This document shows, piece by piece, positions 12,565 through 23,700 of a DNA stretch of 64,000 nucleotides. Under the pieces are notes generated by a model, which ran no database searches, was not told where the DNA came from, and saw only the letters and a program-made list of their open reading frames with translations. A program made the position numbers and the translations under genes. The DNA lies in NCBI GenBank assembly GCA_964017045.1, contig OZ024807.1, positions 10,104,393-10,168,392 of the forward strand, given 5' to 3'. The stretch is from Omphiscola glabra (taxonomy: Eukaryota > Mollusca > Gastropoda > Lymnaeidae). Numbering within the stretch: position 1 is the stretch's first letter; every line of letters starts with the position of its first letter.

Positions 12565-13978
12565 TTACCAGGACTTCAAGGGCTCCTGTTTAGGGGCAGC
12601 TACTCTAATCTCTTCCCTGGCTGGTGAGTCACACTGAAGAGTTAAGTACCCATTTAGATCTATGTTGACTCCAGCAAGGCTTGCCAAATGTTTAATCTTC
12701 TGAACATCTTCTGCTTTTCTCTGCTCTGTTAGTACAAGTATGAGTTGTAATGCTATTACATTTTTGAACAAACATAAGAATGATTCATTAAAGCTAAAAT
12801 AATTTATGAGAAATGCATGTCAAGTCAAGTAATGTCTAAACTATGAGTGTAAGATGGCTTACATACAAGGCAGTTTTTTAAAAATCCATATAGGGTGATT
12901 TAGTATGTAATATATATAGACATATATTTGTATAATGCTGCTCAGGAGAAATTCTAAGTAGAAATGTGTTCCATTACTGCATCGGTTCTCAACCTGTGGG
13001 TCGCGACCCCTTTGGGGGTCGAATGACCCTTTCACAGGGGTCGCCTAGGACCATCGGAAAACACATATACTCTACAGTTATGACGTATCAATGAACATAA
13101 TTTTGTGGTTGGGGGTCACCAGAACATGAGGAACTGTATTGTAGGGTCGCAGCATTAGAAAAGTTGAGAACCCCTGCATTACTGCAATTGATATGCAAAG
13201 TCCAGATACATGATTGGGAGCCACCAAACATATTTAGCAATTTCCTTAGGTTAAAGTTCACACCTATTTGTAGAACACATGATTGATGTATGAGCCAACT
13301 AAGGTTATCAGCTATTACGTTTTTTCAGTGTGTTTTTAAAAGATATATCAGGATTTAATTTTTTTTAGTTTCTTACATTAATTTATCTTGGAGATTTTGC
13401 TGCTGATGTTAGAAATCTATTTGGTTTTTTTCCCTTCTGAGAAACAAACTGGCAACCCCAGAGCTGACTGGTAATATCCTCATATTTAGCCTCTTCCAAA
13501 CCCGAAACAAGAACTCAGAAAGACTTACCCAGTTTCATTTTGGTTTCCATGGCAGCCAAGGATAACTTCTGGCTGTGCATCATTTCTTCCATTTCCAGTT
13601 TATGTTTCTGTGTCAGGGCTGCAATTTTCTGCCCATGAGCTTGTCTCTTAACTTCCATTATTTGCACTGATGTATGATTGAAAAAAAAAAAAAAAATGGT
13701 ACTGATACTGGTACAAAAAACCTAAATGTAATAATATAAACAAAAAAACTATGACTTATCTGGTACACATTGAAAAATACCCCCCCCCCCCCCCCCAACA
13801 TAAATGAACACCCGAAAAAAATATTGACTAAAATGTAAAAGAAAAATCCCCCTCTAATCAAACACTGATTCCTGATTCTGTGTACTTTTGCGTCTGCATC
13901 CCTGGATCTGGATTATGATGCTCAAGGTATTCCCCAAAAGTTTAATTTTTCCAATCACTACACATCCACCCTGTTTTG

Positions 13979-14035
<57 letters not shown>

Positions 14036-17000
14036 TTAATACACACATGACCCAACAAAAAATTTGGTTAAATAGTTGAATATGAATGCACAAGCTAACC
14101 ATTTAAGGTCCAATGCATTCACTTGAAGTGGTTCAATGAGATCTCCATCTCTACAAAACTTACGTATTGAGCTTCTCTCCTGAAGCTTATTTAGTTTAAA
14201 GTTTGCCAGCTTTTGCTCCTGTTCCTCAATTTCTCTATGTAACCTCAGCTGAGTGCGGGACTCTATAGCACTGTTCTGCATTTCCTGTTTAAAAGGTATT
14301 TCTAGGTAATAATTTTTTAAAATGATTTTAACCTCATTGAAAAGAAACATTTAATTTTTTTATATATTATTATGAAATCTTTAAAAACGCATGATCTATA
14401 CACAAAAACATGAGTAAATAAGAAATTGTTTTGTTTTTTTTAAAGAAGCAGACAACCCTACAATTTTCTAGCTCCTGCCTTATAGTTGTAGGGGGAAAAA
14501 AAGCAACTTAAAAAAAAATTAATAAAACAAATTTGTCAGGTATTACCTGCAATTTATCTGAAGCATGATATCCTCTGAATACAACCTTTTGAACTTTAAA
14601 CCCCACCCTATCTGCTCTATGCTGCAGTTGAGGATAGGTGTCAAGGTCACTTATAAGACTTGTCTTTTCTATGAACTGTTCATAACTGTGCAGTGATTAA
14701 GTAAACAAATTTATCTTTATCATAACTATTGCAAAATTATCACTCATACCATTTTGGTTTATTACAAATACTGATTTGATTAATGTGTCAAATAACTATT
14801 TGCTCTCTTGTTGCAACTAATGAGGATTTGGATGTAATTCACATACAGTTTCACTTTCACCACAGTTAAATTAAACATTATTACTACCGGTATACATTAA
14901 AAAAACACACTCATACATTTTTTCAGAGACCAGCACATACATATGATATAGACTTACGTCAGAGGTCCAACAAATGATATGACATCAGCACACAAAGCAC
15001 TATGGAAAAAAATTATGACATATTAAGTAGTTCAACAATGCACACGGATAAAATAGTATTGATTAAAAAAAAAAATAAAACGACAATTGATTAAATTAAT
15101 AGATACAGTACCTGCTAATTTTAGTACAACATAAACAGTACAACCAAAAAAAGCCAACTAAGACACAAAAATTGTTTAAAAACTTACTTGATCAAATCAG
15201 CTATGGGGTCATGGGTTACATCAAGCTGAGGATTGAGAATGCTGAACTTATTATTGATTTCTTGTTTTCTTAATCTTCAACTTCAATCGTGAACAATGAA
15301 GGCCAACAAATTGGACATGATCATATTAAATTAAAAATAACTATTGTTATTCAGTATGAAAAATCAATTTTAGATATTTTTGAAAAATGCAACAATGCTG
15401 ATGCAACAATTAAAACTTCGTACTTTCATCTTTAAGGATATGGTGAGTATTCACTAAAATTAATTTTCAAAAATATGCCCTACCATTTTCAGGACATCAA
15501 TGATTTTATAGAACAGCATCACCTTTACTGTCAACATTGTATCATCATTAGTTCTCACTTCGTTCACCTGGAAACAGTAATTGTTTTTTTTACACAATCT
15601 TTTGATAAAATTAAAAGTGGATAATCTATCTTTAAGTTTTTTTCTTCATATGTTGATATTACTACTAAATTTACTACCCTTGCTTAAAAGCATTTTAAAA
15701 TGTATAATAAATCCTATACATCACTGTTTAAAAGCATAATTTAGTCTACAACTTTAAAGAAAAAAATAGTTTAACTCAATATTGGGGATAGTGCTACTAT
15801 AAATGATTTGTTAAAATGATATTGAGGAAAAGATTTTAATATGGACTTCGCATTTCTTTTCATTTTTCTATGCATCCAAATTGCTTATGACACACAAATA
15901 TAAATTTTTTAAAAATACTTTACATTGTAATAGAAATTGTCTGGTATAATAGGCAGCTGAGTGAATTTGTTTAGTCCAGGGACCATTCTGGTTTTATTAG
16001 CAGGATCAGTCCCATGCCATTGAAACTCATGGGGCCTGAATAACATAATTTGTTCTATTGAATTCGGAACACATGAAAAGTAATATTTAAAAAAAAAAGA
16101 GAAAAAAAGTTTTTTTTTAGAATAGTATATCAATCCTTTACCAATACCATGAAATATATAGCATTATTTTAAAGTTTAGAGTAAATGATCATTAAATTTA
16201 ACATTTACCATTCTTCTGCTTCAGGAATGAATACAGCAGGTCCTGAAATAATTCTTCTTTGAGCTTCACCCCCTTTGAGTCTCTTGTAAACTACCAAAAG
16301 GTGATTTGCATCAATGCATTGAGCATGCTTCTTCTCACAATTACGGAATTCCAAGTGGTTGTGAAACACTTGGCAAGGACTGCATTAGAACAAGCTTATT
16401 TGAAATGAATTAAAGACAGGCTAATTCAAAATGATTTAATTTTAATAACATGAGTGTAATTGTTAAGTGGTCTGCATTTTTGTTCCTTGCTTTTAAGAAT
16501 CTGCATCTTATTTAATTACATCTGAACACAGTAGGACCACTGACATACCCAGGTTTGTTAATGATGGAGCCATTATTCTCTTGAATTTGAATGTAGGCAT
16601 ATTTATCTGCCGTGTGTGATTTCAGTTGATGAAATCTTTCCCTGAATAGAAAAACCTGTGTCAAATTGACCAAAATAAGTTGTTTGAAATGGCATTAAAC
16701 ATTGCTGCTATGTAAGAATTTACTAAGATTAACAAATAAATATAATAAAAGCCATTACAAGCCTCTCAGCATTTGCATTTAATGGATTTTTTTTCTTGTC
16801 ATTGACAATGTCAAAATAAAAATGCTCCAAATCCATATTTTGATTTATACTTTTTTTCCTCATCAAGTTATTGTGTATCTTTTACAATACTCCTTGCTTA
16901 TTTAAAGTAATTAATTTGTTTTCATCACAGAGTATTTATCGTTTTATTTTAATTAAACTTGCAGTATTTACATCAAAATATTGAACATATTTTAATTGTT

Positions 17001-17200
17001 AGGTGTAGTACTACTTACTTAAAAATTACTAGAATTCATAGTAGGCCTACAATTTGAGATCAAATAATAATGGCACAAAATGAATAATCAAATTCCTTCC
17101 TAAATTTTAGTACCCTCTTAGGTCCAAAAATGAGTTTTCCCTGACCCAGATGGTTTAAAATCACAGCTTGGTCTCCCTCTCGGACAGTTTTAAACTTCAT
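12565..17200 (-). CDS. SPFH/Band-7-like protein with C-terminal coiled coil, function unknown
   Basis: Eleven exons on the minus strand join in phase: 17200-17114, 16655-16549, 16379-16209, 16035-15924, 15567-15484, 15225-15188, 14999-14958, 14685-14547, 14284-14164, 13666-13529, 12725-12565. They total 1,200 bases, i.e. 399 aa plus stop. The start ATG (17200) is preceded in frame by TGA a few codons upstream. The N-terminal half is rich in beta strands (VREGDQAVILNHLGQGKLIF, then GPKRVFLFRERF, VFHNHLEFRNCEKKHAQCID) and resembles repeats of major vault protein. The middle (NDDTMLTVKVMLFYKIIDVL; DLDTYPQLQHRADRVGFKVQ; VVFRGYHASDKLQ) fits an SPFH shoulder domain. The tail (about residues 260-360) is a charged helix rich in E, Q and K, likely coiled coil. 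No signal peptide or membrane segment is visible. The family looks conserved but I cannot name it; a vault- or flotillin-like scaffold role is only inference. Confidence 0.82.
12980..13176. mobile_element. SPIN-type non-autonomous hAT MITE, copy 1
   Basis: A 197-bp element bounded by hAT-like inverted ends (GGTTCTCAACC ... GTTGAGAACC) and by a perfect 8-bp target duplication CATTACTG at 12972-12979 and 13177-13184. The interior (TGTGGGTCGCGACCCCTTTG, GTCGCCTAGGACCATCGGAA, GGTTGGGGGTCACC) matches, from memory, the SPACE INVADERS (SPIN) MITE. It lies in the last intron of the SPFH-like gene. Confidence 0.88.
13987..14032. repeat. (TA)n microsatellite
   Basis: Uninterrupted TA dinucleotides for about 45 bases in an intron of the SPFH-like gene. 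Confidence 0.95.
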
Positions 17201-19298
17201 TTCGCTAAAGGATTGAGGTCACACTGAGAATGTTAAGACAAATAAATATTACAAATGTTAATGTTTCTTTAAAATTATAAATATATAAGTCTTGTACTTA
17301 AGACTTAGTCAATTATTAACTAAATATTAGTAGGCTATCATATTATGAGCTATCCGAGATCCAAAAATTATTTTGTGCTATTTTGGCCAATCTTCCCCCA
17401 ACTCTCTACTTAATAAACAGACAATTTATACTTATACACCTACATAAGATATCCTCCCAGTGTCAGCACCTGAGTAAGCTAGTAGTATCTATCATCTGTA
17501 TTATAATTAATAGTAGGCTATAGTATAGAATGGTCATGGTCAGTAATGGACTCTAGTATCTTAACTATTAAACTATGTATTGTGTATAACTACTATAGCC
17601 TTTTAAGACTAGTATATATTATATAATTTGTATAGTATAATTATATAAAACACTCAAATGTGTCATAGTAATACTCATAATAAATGTGATTTATTATTAA
17701 CTCGTATTAGACTTAGAGTGAGTGAACAGTGAGGTTAATAATGGAGGAATAGTAGGCCTATAGTTTAAATTTAATTATAAATTAGTTGGTCAAGTAAACA
17801 GTTTAGGCCTACTAAATTTATAGCTTAATTTTAAAAGATCTTTTCTAGCTATCAAAAAGTATAAATATATTTATTCTAGAACAGGGGTGCCCATGCTCAT
17901 ACTCCTTGCTGCTCTTACTTAGACTTAGATAGAAGAGGTGCAGGAGGCAGTGTCAGGAGGTATTAGAAGACCCAGGACCAGGATTTTTTGAAGGAAAACA
18001 CTAAAAATCAAAATGCATAAATAACTTATTACAATAAAAAATAACAATAATAATCATTTTTTTTAAATTGAATAATAAAGCCTAATAATTTATCATATAT
18101 ATATATATATATATAGTTTTATCTAATATAGTCACATAGCTTTCGCTTAAGTATTTAACTTGTGGGTAAACATTAATTAAAAATCTTAAACAATATTATG
18201 TTCTTTATTATTAATATTACAATAATTTTAAGACAAGAGAGTAGTTTTGGTTTATCGCAAAGTTACAAATTTTCTAAAAATAAACATTGCACTACTTATT
18301 ACTAGTGGAATTTAAAATAAAATACCGTAAAGCTATAAATAATAGTGAATCTTAAAGGATGTGCATATCATCATCTGCATAAGTAATTAACAAAAATTAT
18401 GATTCCATATCCATTTAGCTACAGCTAAACACAATTATATTATCACGAACTATAAAATTTAAAAAAGGAAAAGATAAATCAAAGTAAATGCTGTAATGAA
18501 CTGTAAAAAATGTATAATGATGATCAATATGATTATCTTTACTATATTAATATTCGTTACTTTTTTAATTCACGGAAACAAGGTAAAAATATAAGTCAAT
18601 AAGCTATATTATTTAACTCCCGTTATTGTAATTAATTGTAAATTAATCATTTATTGTAACTTTTAATCAAGAAATGTTAAAATAATCGGGAACAGGTCAA
18701 TCAAGAGTCCTTCAAACACGGCTGTACGAAACTTCAGAGGGTGTGGCTAAGTTGGCTTATGCCCAGGGAAACAAAAGCTTAGGGTGAGGGGGCGCCAAAG
18801 TTCAGGATTTTACCCCAGCCACGTTTTTAAAGCTTTTTGGCAATAGGTTTGGTTGATTTGTATTATTTTTAGTAATTCTGGGATTTAACTCTTAGTACGT
18901 CCTGTCAAACAAGTCACACACACACACAAAATAATAATAAAACATATTTAAAAATCCAGTTCTTTATTTGATTTCACGTATAAATGAAAAAATCTTCAAT
19001 ATTATGATTTCAATTTCATAAAAGTAATTTAAGGGCCTTTGTTTGATCAAGGTAGGTTTTCATATAGCAGATTTTGGGGTGTAGGAAGGTGGGGTTGCTG
19101 AAGGGACAAACTTCCTTGTGCGCACTTTATATATCTATAGGCCTATATATAAATATATATTTATATTTTATTTTTATTTATATATATTTGCTGCATTTTT
19201 TACCAACTGCAAAGTTTGTTTTTTTGTTTGTGTTTATTTTTATGTGTTGAAGGAGTGAAACAATTCTTGATCCACCCCGGGTTACATTAACTCCAGTT
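17201..19298. other. Intergenic stretch upstream of the SPFH-like gene
   Basis: Very AT-rich DNA with (TA)n runs near 18095-18114 and 19126-19190. It should contain the promoter and 5' UTR of the minus-strand gene starting at 17200, but no core promoter motif stands out. At 17882-17902 a possible hAT left end (CAGGGGTGCCCA after TTCTAGAA) has no visible partner. Confidence 0.5.
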
Positions 19299-19504
19299 CA
19301 GAGGCGTAGCTAGAGTGTTTGGCGCCCGCGGACAAGATTCGCGCCCGGGGACAAGATTCATTTTAAAGCGCCATCTTTTCCTTTTTTCAACTCTCAAACC
19401 CATTATTTTCATCAATAAAATAATACCAAAGCACATTTTGGCGCCCTTATCTAGCTGGCGCCTGGGTACATCTGTACCCTCTGCCCCCCTACGCTACGCC
19501 TCTG
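19299..19504. mobile_element. hAT-like MITE with CAGAGGCGTAGCTA ends, copy 1
   Basis: 206 bp with inverted ends CAGAGGCGTAGC / GCTACGCCTCTG and an 8-bp target duplication with one mismatch (CTCCAGTT 19291-19298, CTCCAGCT 19505-19512). The interior is the reverse complement of the element at 60409-60600, e.g. the block around CCCATTATTTTCATCAATAA. Confidence 0.85.
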
Positions 19505-19599
19505 CTCCAGCTATGCCTTTGAGATGAGTCCCATATTTATAAAATAATATAATTATAAGCCCAAATGTCTAGGCAATATTTTACTATATATCATAATAA

Positions 19600-19968
19600 G
19601 ATAAGATTCTTTTATTGATCCAAACAAATGGAAATGTTTTTTGATTGCATTATACATTTTCAGCACATAAGTAAAACAATTTGAACACGAGACATCCACA
19701 CTAAATTATTTCACTAGTAAAAAAAACAGCCATTCAGTGAACTTTCTTAGCCATTTCAGGGACTTATTAGTTCTCATTAAGTTTGAAGATTTGGGACTTC
19801 AAGTTCAAGGGGAACCCGACCTTTGGAGTCTAGTCTCTCAATAACCTGCTCCTTGTTACCATTAGGTGGAATGTAAGTGAGGATGACACAGATTTGGGTG
19901 AACTCCTTAGGTAGGTAAAATGGCCTTAAAGTGATGCTGAGTAGTTCTATGTGAGGTGTACAAACTAC
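19600..19968 (-). mobile_element. Non-LTR retrotransposon remnant (endonuclease end fragment and 3' tail)
   Basis: On the minus strand about 60 codons (19968-19777) read ELLSITLRPFYLPKEFTQIC then VILTYIPPNGN, the signature of the AP-endonuclease domain of L2/CR1-like non-LTR elements. About 140 bases further, GGATCAATAAAAGAATCTTA resembles the short repeat tail of L2/Rex-type elements. The whole reverse transcriptase is missing, so this is an internally deleted copy. Confidence 0.7.
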
Positions 19969-20114
19969 ATGTTTCACTGTACTGTTGTTGATGCTACAGT
20001 AGTTTTTGTGACATATATTGCCATATAATAGATAACAAAAGAAATATTCCCAATATGCGAAATACCAATAAAATAGATTATCAGTGTTTAAGCAATCTTC
20101 GTTTCTACACCAAG

Positions 20115-20736
20115 CACGTGTCAAAAAAAAATGTTATTTTTAATGCATGCCAATGCACGTGCGTTTTATTTACCAGAACATTTATTAGGTTCTTTACGGC
20201 AAATAAATTATACCGGTTCACGTGAGGAAGGAAACAGTGAATTTCTTACTTTTGTAATTACGCTGAAAAATATATTCCATTGTTTATTAATAATTGAAGT
20301 TATAGATAAAATAACAATATTGAAATTAATTAAAATATATTACAAGATATAATTATTTTAAAATGAGAACTTTTAACTTTTACAGAAATTTCATCCAACG
20401 CTTTTTGAAAATGACATTCATGAATTTTTAAAGTTCTTCCGCGTACGCTTGGCAGCAAGGACGCCATTTTTGTCACATGTTCACTTTTCCATCTCACATG
20501 ACCTCTTGTTTGGCCCCGTGATCAAGCTCCCACTGTCTCCAGGCAAATTCAAACATATAGCTGGAGATAATATCATGGAAATGCTTGAGCAAGCTCTTGA
20601 TTCCAGGTATCAAAACGCGTTTGAAAGGTATTTTAATTGTGATTGTTTCTATTTTTAATTTTATTACGTATTTCATGTCCTCAGTGTTTTCTCAGATTCC
20701 AAGGCCTTTCGTGCATCCGTTTTCTTTTCGCACGTG
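20115..20736. promoter_or_regulatory. Cluster of three CACGTG E-boxes around USF exon 1
   Basis: Perfect palindromic CACGTG sites occur at 20115-20120, 20219-20224 and 20731-20736, plus CACATG near 20494. CACGTG is the preferred USF binding site. The cluster spans the presumed promoter, first coding exon and start of intron 1 of USF. Autoregulation is inference. Confidence 0.5.
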
Positions 20737-23700
20737 GCGATAGTCTAAATTTAGCTTTTCCAGAGCACTGGTTAAATTGAGCAGTTTTGTCCATAGAATA
20801 TGTAAGAGTTTTGAAATTGATAACATTACCCTCTCTTTATAAGCCTTTTCTCTCCTACTACAAAACAGCTAAGTAGGTCAACACTAATCACCCTCTAAAG
20901 TTAAAAGTAGTAGGACAAGTTAGCCTACCTATATTAGTATATTAATATTATAATGTAAAAATTACTAATATTATATATTAAATTACTATAATTATAATAA
21001 TTAATTATTATTAAAATAGAACAATAATAGTTTATAATTAAGCCAGGGATGGGTATTGACTTCTCTTAGTAATAGTTCTCCTTATAACCTTATACTTATA
21101 ACTTATAATGACTTTGTCACATTTTTTTACACTCAAAAGCAGATCTGATCTGATATGTCCTATGCCATAGTAGTAGTAGCCTATGCCTATGCATTTTATG
21201 TAAATATCACAATATCAGTACTGGAAGAATAAGCCAAGCCTGCTTAACATAATAAACACTTGATAAAGTTAAGCGTTTCAGCTTGTTAAAATAAAGACAA
21301 GGTTAAACTTTATAGAGCGAGGAAGATGTAATAAGCAACTATTAGGCCTATTTATCATTCACTGAAATGGGTAGCTTATTAGTTATATTTTATTGGTAGA
21401 ACCCTTGAACTTGAGTGACATTTGGAGGCCCACGCCTGTTTTTCTTTGTGTGCGCCCTTCATTCAAAGTCGGTAGTTTCAATTTTTTCTCATCACAACTT
21501 TGGGACCATCCCCTATACAATCAAACAATTTTTTTAAAATTTTGACCCCCTCACAGTACATAGTCACAAATTCATGACACCCCCTTCCCCCATATCTGAC
21601 TGGGGTTGCAGTGCACCCACTGTCAACTCAACAACTCTGATATACTTATGATTTACGGGTTATCAATGATTGATCATTAGAGAAGTAGGCCTGTGTAGTC
21701 TCCCTCTGTTTTAGAAGACACACATTTAATAAGTTATTTTACTATTTTACACATTTTGTGTTAATATTCAATATATCAGATTTTGTCTCTGGAGGTTGAC
21801 AGGTATACAATCATTCTCTAGACAGGTATAAATAAAATAATGGGAATAAAATGGACCCTATTGCTATGATTTTGCATTGCAAATGTTAAGTTGGTTGTTA
21901 TAATTTTTTTAAGGAGGTTATTATTAGTTTCCTCAAAGCACATAAAATAAATGTCAGTGAAAAAATAGTACTTTTCCTTGGTATCAAGTGAAAGAAGAGC
22001 ATTTTTTCCTTTATATAGCCAAGTAGTGCTGAAGGATCTGTAGGGCTGGTGCAAGGAACTGAGGGAACAGGGCAAAAAGTAAGCATATGACATCAACTTT
22101 ATTGGATAAGCTTTTTAAACATAGTCATTATTGAATGATAATGTTTTTATCATTATTATTAAAAAACATTTTTTGCGTTAGTATAACGAGCTTTAAAATA
22201 ACAGCTTTGTTATGTCTGAGGTAGGCAATGCATTTAGGGATTTACTACTGTAACAAACTTTGAAAACAATGGTTCCTAAAAACTGCCAACTGGCAAATCT
22301 TCCTTTTGATATCTTTTTGGTCTAAACCTACTCATACTCTTTCAATTGTTTCAATTTTCTAAACATTTTTTTTTTGTCGCTACAAAAATATGCAGTTTAT
22401 CAAGTATTTGAATAGAAAGCAACACTTTTGTGCTTATATTTGGTAAATGAAGTTATCTGTTAAATGTTGCTTTATGCCTGTCAACCTCCTGTGTATCAGT
22501 GTTTTATTAGTGTTTGTATAGTTCTCAACAAGGGGTGTTTTATCCCCATTATCATGTTAAAAAATAAATACATCATAACATTGTCAGAAATAAGAAATAT
22601 GGTAAATTGTAAAATTAAAAAGAAATATAAACCGAGAAGAGTCAAATATTAAACTTTAAAAAAATATAATTGTAAGTCTAAACAAAATTATTTATTTTAT
22701 AAGTGTTGAACTTACCAATTAATTTGTAACTTTATAATTCTTTTTCAGTCAAGACAAGAGTAACGATTCTGCTGATCAAGACGAAATGCGTCTTTCATCA
22801 TCAGTTGACACAGATTTAGGTAAGAAAATGTGAAAAAAATTTTTTTTATGCAGTCAAGGGTGACACTAAAAGACTTGAGAATAGAAAGAAACCATCATAT
22901 TGTATCTTGTCATTGCAAAAATAGAAGCCATTGTTTTCATTTAAAACATTCAATTGGGAAGAATCTACCAGTACAGTAGAGGTTTTTCTGAAATGAAGCC
23001 TTGCTAAAATAATTTTAATAGCTCTTCAAATGTATTCTCAATCTTTGGTGTATGGTTCTTTTCATAATTCCAAGTGGCTTTGCCCAATGATAAAAACATG
23101 AAATATTTGCTGATAAAATGTAGAAAATATAACCAAAGGTTCTTTTGTAGAAAAATTTCAATTTTAGAAAAAGAGTTTGTGCAAACTGTAAAGCATTTTA
23201 GTGTCACTGAATAGGACTGCACATTTTGTACAATATTACTGGTTAAAAAATTTAAAAAAAAACAAAAAAAAAAGTTATAAATAATCAATTCCCCTTTTAA
23301 GCTTAAAATATATTTGCAACAATAATTATGATGGTCAAATTATTCAAATAAACTTAAAGAACTTGTGACACCATTTCCTTATGGTAATTTTGAGGTTTGC
23401 TTTCTTCTAATTTGCCATACTTATGTGAAAACTTATTATGAATTTACAAAATCCTTTTCTTATTAATCATACCAGAACAATTTTAGAGTAAAGACGATTT
23501 ATACATATTTACGGGTTTGCAGTAAAAATGACAAATGTAAAATACCGCCCTTTCCATACCAAACTAGAGTTTTAAAGAAGACTATTGAAGGGCTTTTTGT
23601 GTAGCTATTAATTTTAAGTAAATGACAGCTTTAAAGTTGTTTTTTTTTTTAAAATTCACTTTTTACATCTTCCTGTCTTGTTTGTAATAGACTACAATGC

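Noticed and set aside
20449..20574. N-terminal extension of USF from 20449
   Set aside because: There is no ATG in this part of the frame; the first in-frame ATG is 20575. It is likely 5' UTR.
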